A stretch of 64,000 nt of DNA from Deroplatys truncata (Eukaryota; Arthropoda; Insecta; Mantodea; Mantidae), in NCBI GenBank assembly GCA_030765065.1, contig CM060987.1:77243833-77307832 (forward strand). Reading direction: 5' to 3'. Under the pieces are notes generated by a model. That model saw only the letters and a program-made list of their open reading frames with translations, was not told the DNA's origin and did no database searches. Both the position numbers and the translations under genes were made by a program. How positions within the stretch are numbered: the first letter of the stretch is position 1; each line of letters opens with the position of its first letter. Below, piece by piece: positions 46,739-58,604 of this stretch.

Positions 46739-47271
46739 GAGTCTGGAGGTTGTTCTCTAAGTCTAGGGGTGGTTAGGCAACTAGGATAACTTGAGTGTAC
46801 AGAGGATTTAGGGTTTTCAGGCGCTATAGATGGAACTTGCGAGCAAAACGAACGAACTTATGAGACAACGCAATACATATTTTGAGGCTCTCTGAACTCA
46901 AAAGCCGCATTTTTAGAAAAAGTTCCGTGTATGTGTGTCTGTGGTCAGCATAAATCAGAAATAAAAGTCTGATAAATATCAAACTTCGTATTTATATTCA
47001 GTATCTTCATGAACAACTTCAAAAATTCCCCATCCCAAATTAACATTAATATGCAAGTGTTTCGTTATTTTTTTATGTTTTTAAAATGACACTAAGGAGT
47101 TTGATTAAAATACTATATGTTTAAGGTAGTTATTTACACGATAAGTAAAATGTATATGTCGAATATCTTTGGGAATAGCCTGTGAGTCCTGTTCATTGGG
47201 AAGAATATTTATAGAATTTTATATAACGGATAAATCATAAGAAACAAACAAATAAGTACCACACAAAAAAA

Positions 47272-48146
47272 TCTTATTGATCCATTCACAGGATTTTCTC
47301 TACTCTTTCGTTTATTAGTTAACATACAAACTATGCTTACTAAAGCTTATTTTTCTGTCTACTACATTTTGGTCAAATTAAACTTTGCAGAAATAGCTAC
47401 ATTACACATTTCGTAATAGATGCAAAGAGAAGAGCGATAGCCAAATGTTTAAGACTTGGAGGCTGTACTCTGAACTTAAAATCATGCTGTTTTCATGTAA
47501 TCGCGAGAAACAACCAAATGTTGACAGGAATTTAAGAAAATTACCGAATAACAAACAATTCTAATCATTAATTGCGGATATCTCACAAATCGTTTATACC
47601 ACAAAAAGCTTATTGAAAATCTTGTATGTTTTAAGGACATCTACAGTTTTTATGAAGTACGCCTTCGTCTATTCCTTAAGGTTTATCATTTATACAATAT
47701 TATACAAAATTCTTTCCGAATGAAGAGTACTTCACCAGCCATTCCCAGAATATTCAAGATATACATTTTATTTCTCATGTAATATCTTTAATATATGGTG
47801 TTTTAATAAAAATCGTTAGCCATTTGTTTATTAAATCAAAATTTTCAATAAATGTTCTATGAAGAGGGTAGTTGTGGTAGCTGTTGTGGTTTTTTCTTCA
47901 CAATCTTTGTGTTGCATCCTTGGAATAACTGAACTTAAACAGCAAATTTAGAACTTATCTGACATTTCGGTTTTGAGTTATGCTATTCACAGACACACAC
48001 CCAGATTGTGGGTCTTTTTTAAAAAATGCTTTTATTTATTCAGGAGGCCTCAAAACATGTATTTTCGGTGAAATCTCGGTATCAAATGTTTGGGTGGAAT
48101 GCAATACATTATCTACCTACTGTGTACGTGATAGAGAAAGTAAAAA
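47272..48146 (+). repeat. family A repeat, complete copy inserted in another family A copy
   Basis: It starts TCTTATTGATCCATTCACAG after ACACAAAAAAA and ends GATAGAGAAAGTAAAAA. The host copy resumes TGTCTACCTC at 48147. In intact copies the target reads ACACAAAAATGTAGATC, so insertion was between an A-run and T without a visible target duplication. It belongs to the diverged subfamily. Confidence 0.9.
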
Positions 48147-48569
48147 TGTCTACCTCTTTAAACCGCACAATTTATTTCAAATAACCTTTTCTGTAGCATG
48201 AGCAATTTCCGAGACAATCGTAATTATTGGTTGAATTTTTCAACACCTTGTCATTTTCTTAAATTGGAGTTGCTATTCAGCTGTTTCTCGCAATATAACT
48301 GGAAAGAGTATGGCATTTCAAGGTCAGCATATACCGATTAACTTTGAATCATCTGAATATCGATTGGTTTCCTCTGTCCCTCTTGTACCTATAACGAAAT
48401 GAGTAATCAAACTATTTTTCAAACGTTTAACGATAGAGTAGATAGAAAAATAAGCTTTGTTAAGAATAGTTTGTAGGCACTACATAAAACTCAACCATAA
48501 TGGGTAAAGAAATGCATGTGGATGCAGCACGTCATATGTTTAGAAACTGGTCTGTATATGAATATATCG

Positions 48570-48700
48570 GCGCTTCTGTGAACAGCATAGCTCTAAACGA
48601 AATGTTGGGTGAATACCAAACTTGAAATTTAACTTCAGTATTTTCCAAAGTTGCGGCGAATTTTCAATAAAATTCCTCTACTACAAACAAATCCTTATCA
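48570..48700 (-). repeat. family A repeat, internal fragment
   Basis: It matches the AACAGCATAGCTC, GGGTGAATACCAAACTTG and CAATAAAATTCC segments downstream of the microsatellite. Confidence 0.7.
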
Positions 48701-48982
48701 TGACTAATGAAGCGTTTATGGCACAGATGTTGTTCATTTTGCCCATTCACAGTCAAAAATATGTCTCGAAGTAACAGTAGTCTCAAATTTTCCCTCTAAT
48801 TCAATAGCTTCGAATTCCCAGGTCTCGCAATAATAGCTTTAAGGAAGCAAGTCTAACGATAGCATGACCATATATAGAATAAGATCTGATGTAATATAAC
48901 AGTCATGTCTAATGTCAGTGTGTCTAACTTGCAGTCATGTCTAAAGCTCTAGCAATAAAATAATTATAATATAATCCGTAGT

Positions 48983-49169
48983 GGAATTAATTGTTCTTCC
49001 ACACAATCCGTGTGTTGGACAAGGTTGGAAAGATAGAATCACACGACTGAAAAATTCAATGCCAAAGCAGGGATTTGAACTACAGATCTCCGTCCGGTTT
49101 TTCAATCGTCTAATTCCACCTTTCCAACCTCCTCCAACACACGGCCTGTGTGGAAGAACAATTAATTCC
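48983..49169. repeat. inverted repeat of S5 SINE tails (hairpin)
   Basis: Arms 48983-49056 and 49097-49169 are complementary over about 74 bases with roughly 85 percent identity (GGAATTAATTGTTCTTCCAC at the outer ends). The loop contains the minus-strand B-box region of an S5 SINE (AGTTCAAATCCC on that strand). Both strands therefore show nearly identical small open frames, which are not genes. Confidence 0.85.
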
Positions 49170-49318
49170 ATTAACTGACCTAATAATGGTCGAAATTGTG
49201 AAGCCCGGGACTTGAAGTACTATTGTAAGTCTCCATTGGGGTATGTCATTTCAATGTAATTTGAGATCTCCTTGTGGTTTACTGGGAAAAATGCGAGTCA
49301 TTTGGAAAATTTAATGTT

Positions 49319-49418
49319 GCCACGATAGCTTACTGGTTAGAGAGACCGGGAGATCCGTGGTTCAAATCCCGACGATGGCATTGAATTTTTCAGTCGTCTG
49401 ATTCTACCTTTCCAACAT
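49319..49418 (+). mobile_element. tRNA-derived SINE, family S5
   Basis: GCCACGATAGCTTACTGG then TTAGAGAG gives the A box, GTGGTTCAAATCCCGACG the B box, and CATTGAATTTTTCAGTCGTC the start of the tail. The tail recurs in both arms of the hairpin at 48983-49169. The head lacks a proper anticodon arm, so it is not a tRNA gene. Confidence 0.72.
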
Positions 49419-49420
49419 AA

Positions 49421-50510
49421 TTCGTAGTATTTAATAACAGGAGATATTGGTAGACTCAGGTTCTAAGGTAAGGGAACATATATATAGTGCTCATTGAAAT
49501 GAGTTTTAGTGCTTTTCAGTTTTACCTAATCGTTCAGCTTACGACTTCAAATATTGTTTTAATTCTGCTAATCTCCTACCATCCTTTCAACTTTGTGTTT
49601 ATTTATTACTTACAATTTTTAACACGTCTTACTATCAAGTGTCCTCCAAATAGCTAAGTGATTACTTCATCACATTCATCTTTACTTCTGAATTCCAAAA
49701 ATGTCCATTTGGAAAGAGATCGATATATAGTGTTTTTTGTATCTCGAATACAACCCTTGGGCACTGTCAATCGTTAGTTGCAGTCTATTTCCAATAAGAT
49801 CAAATATGTTTCATAAATTTGGCAGGAATTGTGGAGCTACAAATGGTCCCTATCTTCGCGATGTGTTTCTTATATTCTCTTACGGAAGTTGGTTACCTCA
49901 TTACTCATAGTAATCTTCCAGAGGTATGAAAGGTTCTGTCGCAAAATTTCAGAGTGTCACATTATCTTCAGTACGTATGCCTCCCTTAGATTTTTTTGCA
50001 GCAAATTGTTTCCATGCTGGCAACAAAATGAAATAAACTCCATTTTATTGTATTTTTGGGGAAAGCAGTTCTGAATGAATTCAGAGAAACGAGTTAGAGA
50101 TCCCTGAGTGTAATTTCCGGTAGTAAGCCGACACTCAGAGGTCTCCATTGATTTCTCGTTTTTTGTTATCATTTCTTTTACCGCTTACTGTGGTTTACGA
50201 CCTTATATGCAATATATGAGTGGAAACACTTGTTCACGAATTATTCCATGAATTGTACAAAGTTGAAAGAAGATAGCTATCACCGTCTTGAAAGTTATTT
50301 AATTCAGAGACAATTATCTCCATTGATAGAGTACATCAACAATCGGTTTGGATCAATGTACCTGCGTTATAAAAGTTTGCATGTGGATGTGTAAGATTTT
50401 GGTAAGTTTTTTCACTATTTTAGGGAAACTTTCTTCTTGATGGACATAGCCTTTAAGGTATTTCTTTTCCTTCTTCCTTTCAAGTATTAATTCATATGGC
50501 CTGTATAGAT
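49421..50510. other. unassigned stretch
   Basis: Overlapping frames at 49829-50172 on both strands have no recognised motif. Confidence 0.4.
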
Positions 50511-50707
50511 CTCACTGTTCAATTTTATATTCAAGTTTTCTTGGACGACCTAAAGATCTCTTCCCATTTGGACGATAATGAGGAATAGCTTTTGAGATTC
50601 TGTTTGTACACATGCTATGCAGCTGATTTATTAATTTGTTCTAGTAATGGTGTTCGTGATCAATTAAACGTTCTAACTGTAATTCTTCCATTACTTCCTC
50701 GTTAGTT
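50511..50707 (-). pseudogene. LINE ORF2 C-terminal tail remnant
   Basis: The minus strand gives EEVMEELQLERLIDHEHHY, one stop, then NKLINQLHSMCTNRISKAIP followed by HYRPNGKRSLGRPRK. The (Y/R)xPxGKRxxGRPxKxW block close to a stop is typical of the last residues of many insect LINE reverse-transcriptase proteins. This is a different piece from the Jockey-like LINEs at 24.7 and 63.3 kb. The catalytic part is absent. Confidence 0.7.
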
Positions 50708-51599
50708 TATGAACTCATTAGGTATATCCTGCTATGTATCTCATAAGACTTTTAAAAAATGTTAAACTTGATGGTTGGAGTTTCTTACCATGTTGCCGAT
50801 TTTCATTCCAATTTTGTTAAATATAAATGAAGATAAGAGGATATTGGTGACTCATTGTTCCACATACAACGGAGGTTTATGAAATTACAGTACGAAGCGA
50901 TAGAAGGGAGGTATAAGGTATTCAAAATTGGTTTCTCGAGAGAATGGAGGGGTATTTCATGTTCATGTCAATAAGCTTTCCTCTGGTATCGGTGGACATC
51001 ATCAGGAAATGTGATTCAACAAGATTTAGCATACTTTTGGATTTTAGGACATAAGGTAAACGATATCCTGTCCTACAACTTTAAACAATTTCCGTTATCC
51101 TTGTTTCAACCCCTTGCATACAAATTAATACAGATTGGCCTCTCCGAACAGAACTTTCTATAGTTATACTACAGGAGCAAACAAGGATAACAAGATAGTT
51201 CCAGAAACCACCCCTGACACATTTCCATTCCGTGTACATAAACCTTCATCATTTGACCTATTTGGACAAACAACAGCTCCAATAAGAATTACATATCTTT
51301 TCAAAACTAACTCTGTATTTTCAAGTCTATAGTCCCTTGTAGTTTTCAATATTTACTCTAGCTTTTGTTTCCCACACCTTTCATGCAAACCTAAATTTGT
51401 TTAACCTGTCTGAGCAAACCTTTCGGAAGCTATAATACAGCACACTACGAAAATTAGTAGCTTCCTAACAAATATTCCTTATTCATATTTTCAACACCTT
51501 ATAGATCTGCACCATTTGACGTATCAGAGTGACCCTTTGTACACTTATGCTTTAGGACAAGGGAAACATTAATAGGCTGTTTACACCTTTAAAACAAAT
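50708..51599. other. unassigned stretch
   Basis: No feature recognised. Confidence 0.4.
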
Positions 51600-52396
51600 T
51601 CTTATATGTTACATTCACATGACTTTCTCTAACCAATATCATTTATTCTTGCATAACTTCTAAAAAATATTCTTGCAAAGGCATAATCTTCCATCTACTT
51701 CAAATCAGTTGAGATAAACGCTTGTATAAATAATTTCATCACATATTACGTTATAGGTACAAAGGAAATAGCGATCGCCAAGTGTTTAAAAACGGGTCTC
51801 TATTGTATCAGGTCTCTATTGTAACGGGTCTATTGTAAGTATTGTCGTTAAAATTCCATGCTCTTTTATGACATCGCAATAAACAACTGACGATTGGCAG
51901 TACTGCAATAAATGCAATGACATTCAAACCAATAATAATGGCTCTCTCGGGAATGGCTGAAACCAAAACAGGTTATTCAAAGAAATTGTGAAGGTATCTG
52001 CATCTTTTGTGCAGTAAGGTGTTTTCAATCTCTTTATGGTTTGCAAGTTATACAACATACAAAACATCTTCCGAATGAAAATGACTTCTTAGAATATTCC
52101 CAAAAAATTGTAGATATACGTCTTATGTACCATACAAATGTCTTAAATACATTGTATTTTAATAAAATCGTTAAAGAGTGATTTTTGAGTAAATCAAAAA
52201 CGTCCATATAAACAGAGTTTAGGGTAGGATAGGCTGAATCCAACTTTGGTATTTCCGACATTTCGTTTCTTGAGTTATACTATAATAGGTAAACACACGC
52301 TGCCTCAAAACAGTATTTCTGGTGAAATATCGATATCGACGTTTGGGTGGAATGCAGTACTTCCTCTAGCTATAAGGTACGTGGTAAAGAAAGTAA
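51600..52396 (+). repeat. family A repeat, near-complete copy
   Basis: It starts TCTTATATGTTACATTCACA after AAACAAA and ends GGTAAAGAAAGTAAA. The microsatellite is almost lost (52288-52297) and the copy is diverged, with several small deletions. Confidence 0.85.
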
Positions 52397-52597
52397 ACCT
52401 CTATCCCGTATCCCTATTGTCAACACCTTATCCACACATTCACACCGTTTCATTGTTCAGGACGAAACTTTGAACACTTATAACTTAGTACATATCTACA
52501 TACAGTTCCATATTGACTACATTGCACTTTAAGAAATTGCTCGCTATATTTTCATTGTCTTAAATACAAATAGATCTTTACCGATTACGAAAAAAAA

Positions 52598-53503
52598 TCT
52601 GATGTGTTACACTCGCATGACTTTCTCTACTGTTATACAAACTATTTTTACAAACGCTTATTCTCCATATGCTTCATGTTAATCGAGATATCGAGATGTT
52701 AATCTTATTGCTAATTTTCTTGTAGATGCAAGGAGAATTCATAGGCGATGGTGAAGAATTTTAAGAGCTAGTTGCTATGTGGAGTATTCCATTCTCTTTG
52801 CAATACCAGGATAAAAAAAACTAATAACGAATTCCAATTTGAGAAAAAATAAAAGTATTGGAAAATTTAAGGGAATAACAATCAATATCTCGAAAACGGT
52901 TCACTCAACAAAAATTTTTTATGGGACATAAATTGTGTATTTTGACGCGATCTACATTTTTTGTGTAGTAAAATTTTGTCTGTCTCTTATGGCTTACCGG
53001 TTATGCGAAAGTCGTTCACAATGAAGAATACTTTTGGAGACATTTCCAGAAAATTCAAGATATACATTTTATTTGTCATGAAAGTATCTTGCATATATGA
53101 TATTTTAATCAAAATCGTTAGAGCCGTTTTTGAGAAAATAAACATTTTCGAAAAATGTTCCATGTAAAGGGTAATCTGGAGTGGGGGGATTTTCTTGAAA
53201 ACCTTCGTGTCGCATCTCCGGAAGATACTGAACCTAAATATCAAGTTTGGTGTTTATCCGACTGTTCATTTCTGAGTTATGCTGTTCACAGACACACAGA
53301 TACACCCACAGACAAGACACACACACACAGACATACACACAGGCACTCACACAGACACACACACAGACGGACATGTTTCCAAATATGCTTTTTTGGGATT
53401 CAGGGGGTCTCAAAACATGTATTTCCGATAAATCTTGGTATCGAATTTTTGGGTGGAATACAATACTTACCCTACTTACCATACGTAGTAGAGAAAGTAA
53501 AAA
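52598..53503 (+). repeat. family A repeat, complete copy (906 bp)
   Basis: It starts TCTGATGTGTTACACTCGCA after seven A and ends TACGTAGTAGAGAAAGTAAA with A-run at 53503. It has a long AC/AG-rich microsatellite (53290-53370). Frames of 85-146 codons on both strands come from the repeat. It is the best intact member together with 26873-27760 and 35221-36114. Confidence 0.92.
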
Positions 53504-54665
53504 TATTTGGAGACTTCTGAAGCCGGAATTATAAAGGCAATAATTATCATAATAATCTGAGAAGGATAGTGATATAAAATAAGTAATAATATACTTAAAA
53601 TCAGTGTATGTATAAAAAGAGAAGCATTGTGAAAATTGTTGACTGTAAAAGCGACTGAAAGACAAGACAGGCACAGTTTTGTTAATTAGAGATCAGCCTC
53701 AGGTAGAAAGGGTAAATACCATTGAAGCAAGTTTTACCTGGAACCAGTCGAGTGCAGCTGCACTTAGCCTGGTGAAGGCCACTCTCTAAGCATCATGACG
53801 CTAAGTTTGAGGGGAGGAGGGGAAGTTTAGGCGTTGGTTTTCCTTGTAGTAGCGTGGGTAGATTAGTCTGTCCTGAGTGCCTGGCGAGTGTGGGACGAGA
53901 GTCCCGTCGAGTTGTGAACATTGGCGGCGAACATGCTAGAGGGTAGAATGCCTAGCTTTGGTTAATATTCTTCGGTCTTGGTAAAGACAAAGTATCATCG
54001 TATACATTTAATAGTGATCGGCAAACCTAAAGTATTCTTTTAAATAGTGAATAAAGGTGTTCCAAGACAGCGTTTGTGTGTTTCTCTGTACACACCCAGG
54101 CATACCCTAAGGTTAAGGTTTTATGCTGGAGCAGCCGTGGCAAAAGAACCATCTAGGAGGAGACAAGCAGCAACCGTGAGGCAAAGGTATTGCTTCATTG
54201 TTGAAGGACGTAGCGTGGCTGCGTCATATTGCGCCTAAACGTGAAGCTGAAAGAATTACCTGCGTCACTTCACTTTGGGATCCAGCAAAAATTATAGGAA
54301 TGTGGTGGACAATGATTATGTTGTCTATTTGAGAGACTGACGTTCTGGGTACAATGTTTACTTCTTCTTCATTATCAAGGATTAGGCTTATAGCCTGTTC
54401 CGTCTTTACTCCAGCCAACTCTTCCTAAATCTTCCACATTTACTGACCGATTAGAAGTCTTAAGTGAAGTAAAACGCGTATCAATAGCAATAAAAGATCA
54501 TACCTAAATGCTCTTTAATGACATTTTATTACATATTTAGTTCTAATTTTAAATATGACTTCATGCTTTGGGTTACTTCTTTCAGTGTTCAGGTAGGTAA
54601 ACATAATTTTTAAAATTCACGGCTTGTGCTTTACTGACATACACTTGCAATCAACCGTTTTATTT
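53504..54665. other. unassigned stretch, possible LTR/primer-site junction
   Basis: Near 53916-53935, GTTGTGAACATTGGCGGCGA resembles the junction of an LTR ending in ACA with a TTGGCGnCGA-type primer site, but no second LTR or gag-pol was found. The minus-strand frame 54418-54224 has no known motif. Confidence 0.25.
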
Positions 54666-55072
54666 ACCGAGCCGGATGGCTCAGGCACGTCTGTGACCCA
54701 CATTCGGGAGGTTCCGGGTTCGATCCCCGGCGACCGCACACTGTGACGCATGGGTTTTTCGTGGTTACCCCGGGATCAACAGACAAATGCTGGGGTAGTT
54801 TCTTCTCTACCACGATTTCCTTTCCGTAATTTACTTTTCATTCCGTTTTCTTCTCATCTTTCAGATGCGCTAGGGCTGCTCGACTAGTGGGTCGCTATTC
54901 GCCCTCTCTCGGCGGCTCCGCACACTTTGTTAGGGACTTCTGTGCGTCTGTGTCTGCCTAAGGCCTGTAGCCTCCTGTGTGGTTCCTTCACTTCATCCCT
55001 TCTTCCTGGAAGGTGGTAGAGCACAATAGCTCTCGTAAGTGGTAGTGCCGAGGTGTTCCCACTCATAGCTGT
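54666..55072 (+). mobile_element. long tRNA-derived SINE, family S2, copy c
   Basis: The head ACCGAGCCGGATGGCTCAGG, B box GGTTCGATCCCC and body marks (CATGGGTTTTTCGTGG, CAAATGCTGGGGTAG, CCCTTCTTCCTGGAAGG) match copies a and b. It is directly followed by the copia LTR at 55073, so the 3' end may be cut by that insertion, although I could not find the rest beyond 61395. Confidence 0.72.
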
Positions 55073-55185
55073 TGTTGGGCACAGCGAAAGAACAGGAAGT
55101 GCATAGAATATTAAGAGCAATAAGTCCACGGACATATGAAATGTACAAATTTTTGGTTACAATTCGGTATGCCATATCCTTAACA
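55073..55185 (-). repeat. copia R2 3' LTR (113 bp)
   Basis: A short LTR, TGTTGGGCACAGCGAAAG at the left and ATATCCTTAACA at the right as read on plus. It matches the outer parts of 60373-61395. At 113 bases it is shorter than most copia LTRs. Confidence 0.85.
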
Positions 55186-55195
55186 CTCCCCCTTA
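55186..55195 (-). other. copia R2 polypurine tract
   Basis: On the minus strand AAGGGGGAG lies directly before the TGTTAAGG start of the 3' LTR. Confidence 0.8.
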
Positions 55196-55688
55196 ATCAA
55201 ATATATTTGCAAATTAAGCACAATAACAACCTCTGCTTCAGTTTAAACTACTTTCAACTCAAAGTTTTTCACAAAGTCTTAATATTTAGAGCTTGTGGGC
55301 GATTTATCAATACATCAGCTATCATCTTTTCAATAGGCATATACTTAATTACTATCTTACCTTTTTGAATAGCTTCTCCGACAAAATGATGCCTAACATC
55401 AAAATGTTTGGTACGATTATGTGCGTTTTCATTAGAAATAAACATTTGAGCACTTTTATTATCATAATACATTACAACTGGATGAGATTCACTTAAGCCA
55501 ATAATTTCACTTAGGATATTTATAATCTTTCACAATGTCACTACCTACATACTGTAAAGAGCAACTGTGCGCTGTTTTCGTGAATCCCATGAAACTGCAC
55601 AGCCTCCAATTCTCATGACGAAGACAGTTGTACGATCTCTCACATCACCTTCCCAGTCCATCCAGGAAAGCCTCCAAAGCAATGCATG

Positions 55689-55930
55689 ATCGCCGGTTCA
55701 AGCACGGCGGAGGGCGATGGATTTTTTTGGCCTAAAAATCTTTAGCGCGGCTTCCTTCGGAAGGGAAGTAAAGCCGTGGTCTCGTTTCCTAGATTTACGC
55801 ACGTAAAAAACCTCAAGACTGATAGAGGCCTCTGAGTAAAATTACCGGTCTTTCACGCCCAATATAGAATTGGACGCTAAGGACCACAGCAATTAAAGAG
55901 CGTCCATAAATAACAAACTAAACTCAATAT
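55689..55930 (+). mobile_element. SINE-like repeat, family S3, copy c, in copia RNase H
   Basis: An 8-bp duplication CAATGCAT (about 55680-55687 and 55931-55938) flanks it. It begins at a B-box-like GGTTCAAGC and contains the S3 core (CTTCCTTCGGAAG, TAGATTTACG, GAGGCCTCTGAG, AGCGTCCATAAATAA). The A-box half is missing, so it is 5'-truncated. The copia RNase H frame resumes on either side. Confidence 0.8.
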
Positions 55931-58604
55931 CAATGCATTTCGAAGTCTTCGTAAATCAACCGTACCACTAGAGAGCGAAGCACCTGTTTTTGCTGCTATA
56001 CAATGTTTCTCGTCATGACAAGTATTAAATTGACTTAGATAATTGTTGCATTGTCTATATCAGGTCTGCTACATACAGACAAATACAAAAGTCCAATTAG
56101 CACCTGATACGGATCTTTAGAAGTTTCTGATCTTCAGCTTTTTCAAGTTTCAGGTTTATAGGAGTTTTTACTGGTTTAGCTTTTAACATAGCAAATTATT
56201 TTAGCAGTTCCTTTACATATGGACTCACTGACAATGTGATAACATCTTCTCTGTTTCTTGTAATTTTCATACCAAGACAATGAGTTACTTGTCCAAGAAG
56301 CTTTACTTCAAAATTTTCTTCTAAAGCATTCATTAGTTTTTGCTTTTCATCTTTATGGTTAAAAAATCATCAAAATACAGAGCAATTATATTTACACTAT
56401 TTTTACTGTTTTAGTGTATAAATATGGTTCATATTTTGACTTTTTGTAACCAATACTTGTCAACACTTTATGAGAGGTTTATTCCATGATCTTCTAACTT
56501 GTTTTAGTCCATAAAGACCCTTATTTATGAAACAAGCTATATTTCCATTTTTTAAAACCTGTTTGTTGTTCCATATAAATGGTTTCGGTCAAAGAACCAT
56601 GCAAATATTGTCTTTTTGCATCAATGTGGTCAATGTCTAAATCTAGTTCATTTTCAACTGAGAACAGTAGTTGCATTGTCGAATAACGCACCTTTCTCTA
56701 TAATTAACACCGTATTCTTGAGTAAAGACTTTAGCTACAAAGCGCGCCTTGAATTTATCAAGATCGCCATCTGTATCTTTCTTCACTTTATAAACCCATT
56801 TACACTTTAGGACAGTTTCATCTTTTGGACGATCAACAAGTTTCCGTGCATTGTTCTGGGTTAGCGGGTTTTATTCTGAATTCGTTGCTTCTATCCATTC
56901 TTCTTTGAATTCACTTTCCATAGCTTATTGAAATGTCTTTGGTTCAATAAATTTATCAATTATTGCAGGATAAACATAATCTTGCATCCATTTAGGCTCC
57001 TTCACTTTACGAACAGCTTTTTTTCTGTTTTCAATTTTTGAAGTTTCAACTTCAGACATGTCTTCGTTTATAGTGTGATCTTGTAATGACAGTTGTTTTT
57101 CATCAACTGGAACAATAATGTCCTTCATTGGTATAACATTGTCAACCACTGGTACAAATACTGGTTCATGTGTTCTTGAGTCATTGCAAAGAGGTGACTC
57201 GTTTACACTGTTTTCAATAAATATAACATACGTGATTTGACAACCTGTGTAGGCTTCATTGGATCAATTAATCTGTAGCCTTTGGTGTGATCACAATAAC
57301 CAACCATAATGTGTGGTTAGCCTTTGGAACAAGTTTCTTCCGAAACTGTTTCGGGATGTGAATATATGCTTTACAAACAGACACACTAGGTGTTTTAAAT
57401 TCAATTTGCATCCAGTCTTAACTTCTCCTGTTGTTGCATTTTTGGGAGCTATCTCTATTTTTCAAATAAATAGCTGTGAAGATGGCTTGTCCCCAGAAAC
57501 GTTTATCTAAACCAGAATCTTGAAGGGGACTTCTTGTCTTTTCTCTAAGTGTGCACTGGCTTCGTTTTGTTCTGGTGTATAAGGAACCGTTGTTTCATGA
57601 ACAATATCATTTTCTAGAAGAAAGTTTGCAAACTGTTAATTTTTTTATTCACCTTTACCATTATCAGTTCTTAAGCGTTTTATTTGAAGACCCCTTTGTT
57701 TCTCCATTTTAATTTTAAATTTCATAATTTAACAGTTAATTCTTATATTTCAGGAGATAACCAAACGTTTTTCTTGAAAAATCATCGATAAATTTTAATA
57801 AATAGCTAGAACCACCCCAGATTTTATTGACATTGGTTCACAAAAATCAGAATGTATAAGTTCCAGTAAAGCAGCAGCTCATCTACTTTAACCTTCAGAA
57901 ATGGTTTTCTCCTTTTCTTGCCTTCACCACAAGAAAAACATATTTTTCTTCTGGTTTATAAAAATTAATGCCATCACATAAACATTTTTTAATAAGTTCA
58001 TACCTTTAAGACTTAAATGTCCTAGCCTTCTGTGCCAAATACTCTGAGACACAGTGACAGCTGCAAAATCCATACAACATATAGGCTTGTCGTTAGTAGG
58101 CTTAACAAACTCTTCCATTACTTTTGCTCTCATAGAAGGTTGGGATGTACATTCTTGTTCAATAAATCTTGCTTTATTTACCTTAAACGCTCAATTTATA
58201 TTAGGTGCAATAATTTCTGATTTTTCACTAATTGTACAACCATTTTATGGAAATCTTGCATGACTTACTATAACAAAACAACATTACCTTTTTCAACAAT
58301 TTTACCAACTGATAATAAGTTAGTATCTAGGTTATAAACGTGCATGACATCCTTTACACTAACCTTTGTGAATTTTTCAACAAAAGCTAAACACCACAGC
58401 TCCGACACTTTCGAGCTTTGAGTTATTGGCTACGGTAACTTGCATCCTTTCATTTTTTATATTATCATTTTGTTACTCATGTGAGCGCTACGGCCACTAT
58501 CTAAAAGCCAATCATTTGGTTCTATGTCACATGCAGAAAGACCTTCCTCCTTAGGAGTAGGCCTACATTCTAATAAAGTTGTCAACAAAGTAGTATCACT
58601 TTTA

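Larger units (their letters stand above)
45741..46873 (-). mobile_element. mariner element M4, internally deleted, containing a SINE
   Basis: The left end TAGGGTTTTCTCATACGTTC and right end (minus strand TTGCGTTGTCTCATAAGTTC) are inverted repeats of 25 bases with about five mismatches. TA flanks both (45739-45740, 46874-46875), and the interrupted family A copy confirms the empty site. Without the S1 SINE (46368-46738 plus one target copy) only 748 bases of mariner remain. Confidence 0.9.
45655..48540 (-). repeat. family A repeat, complete copy broken by two insertions
   Basis: The host copy appears in three pieces: 45655-45740 (3' end, with TACAGTAAATAGAGGAAG and CACCCAAAAATTC), 46874-47271 (microsatellite onward) and 48147-48540 (to the 5' end, AAGAAATGCATGTGGATG). 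Between them sit mariner M4 and another family A copy. Joined by coordinates, about 880 bases remain, the normal family length. Confidence 0.88.

Noticed and set aside
48941-49178. Pair of similar small proteins on opposite strands
   Set aside because: They come from the two arms of the S5 inverted repeat.
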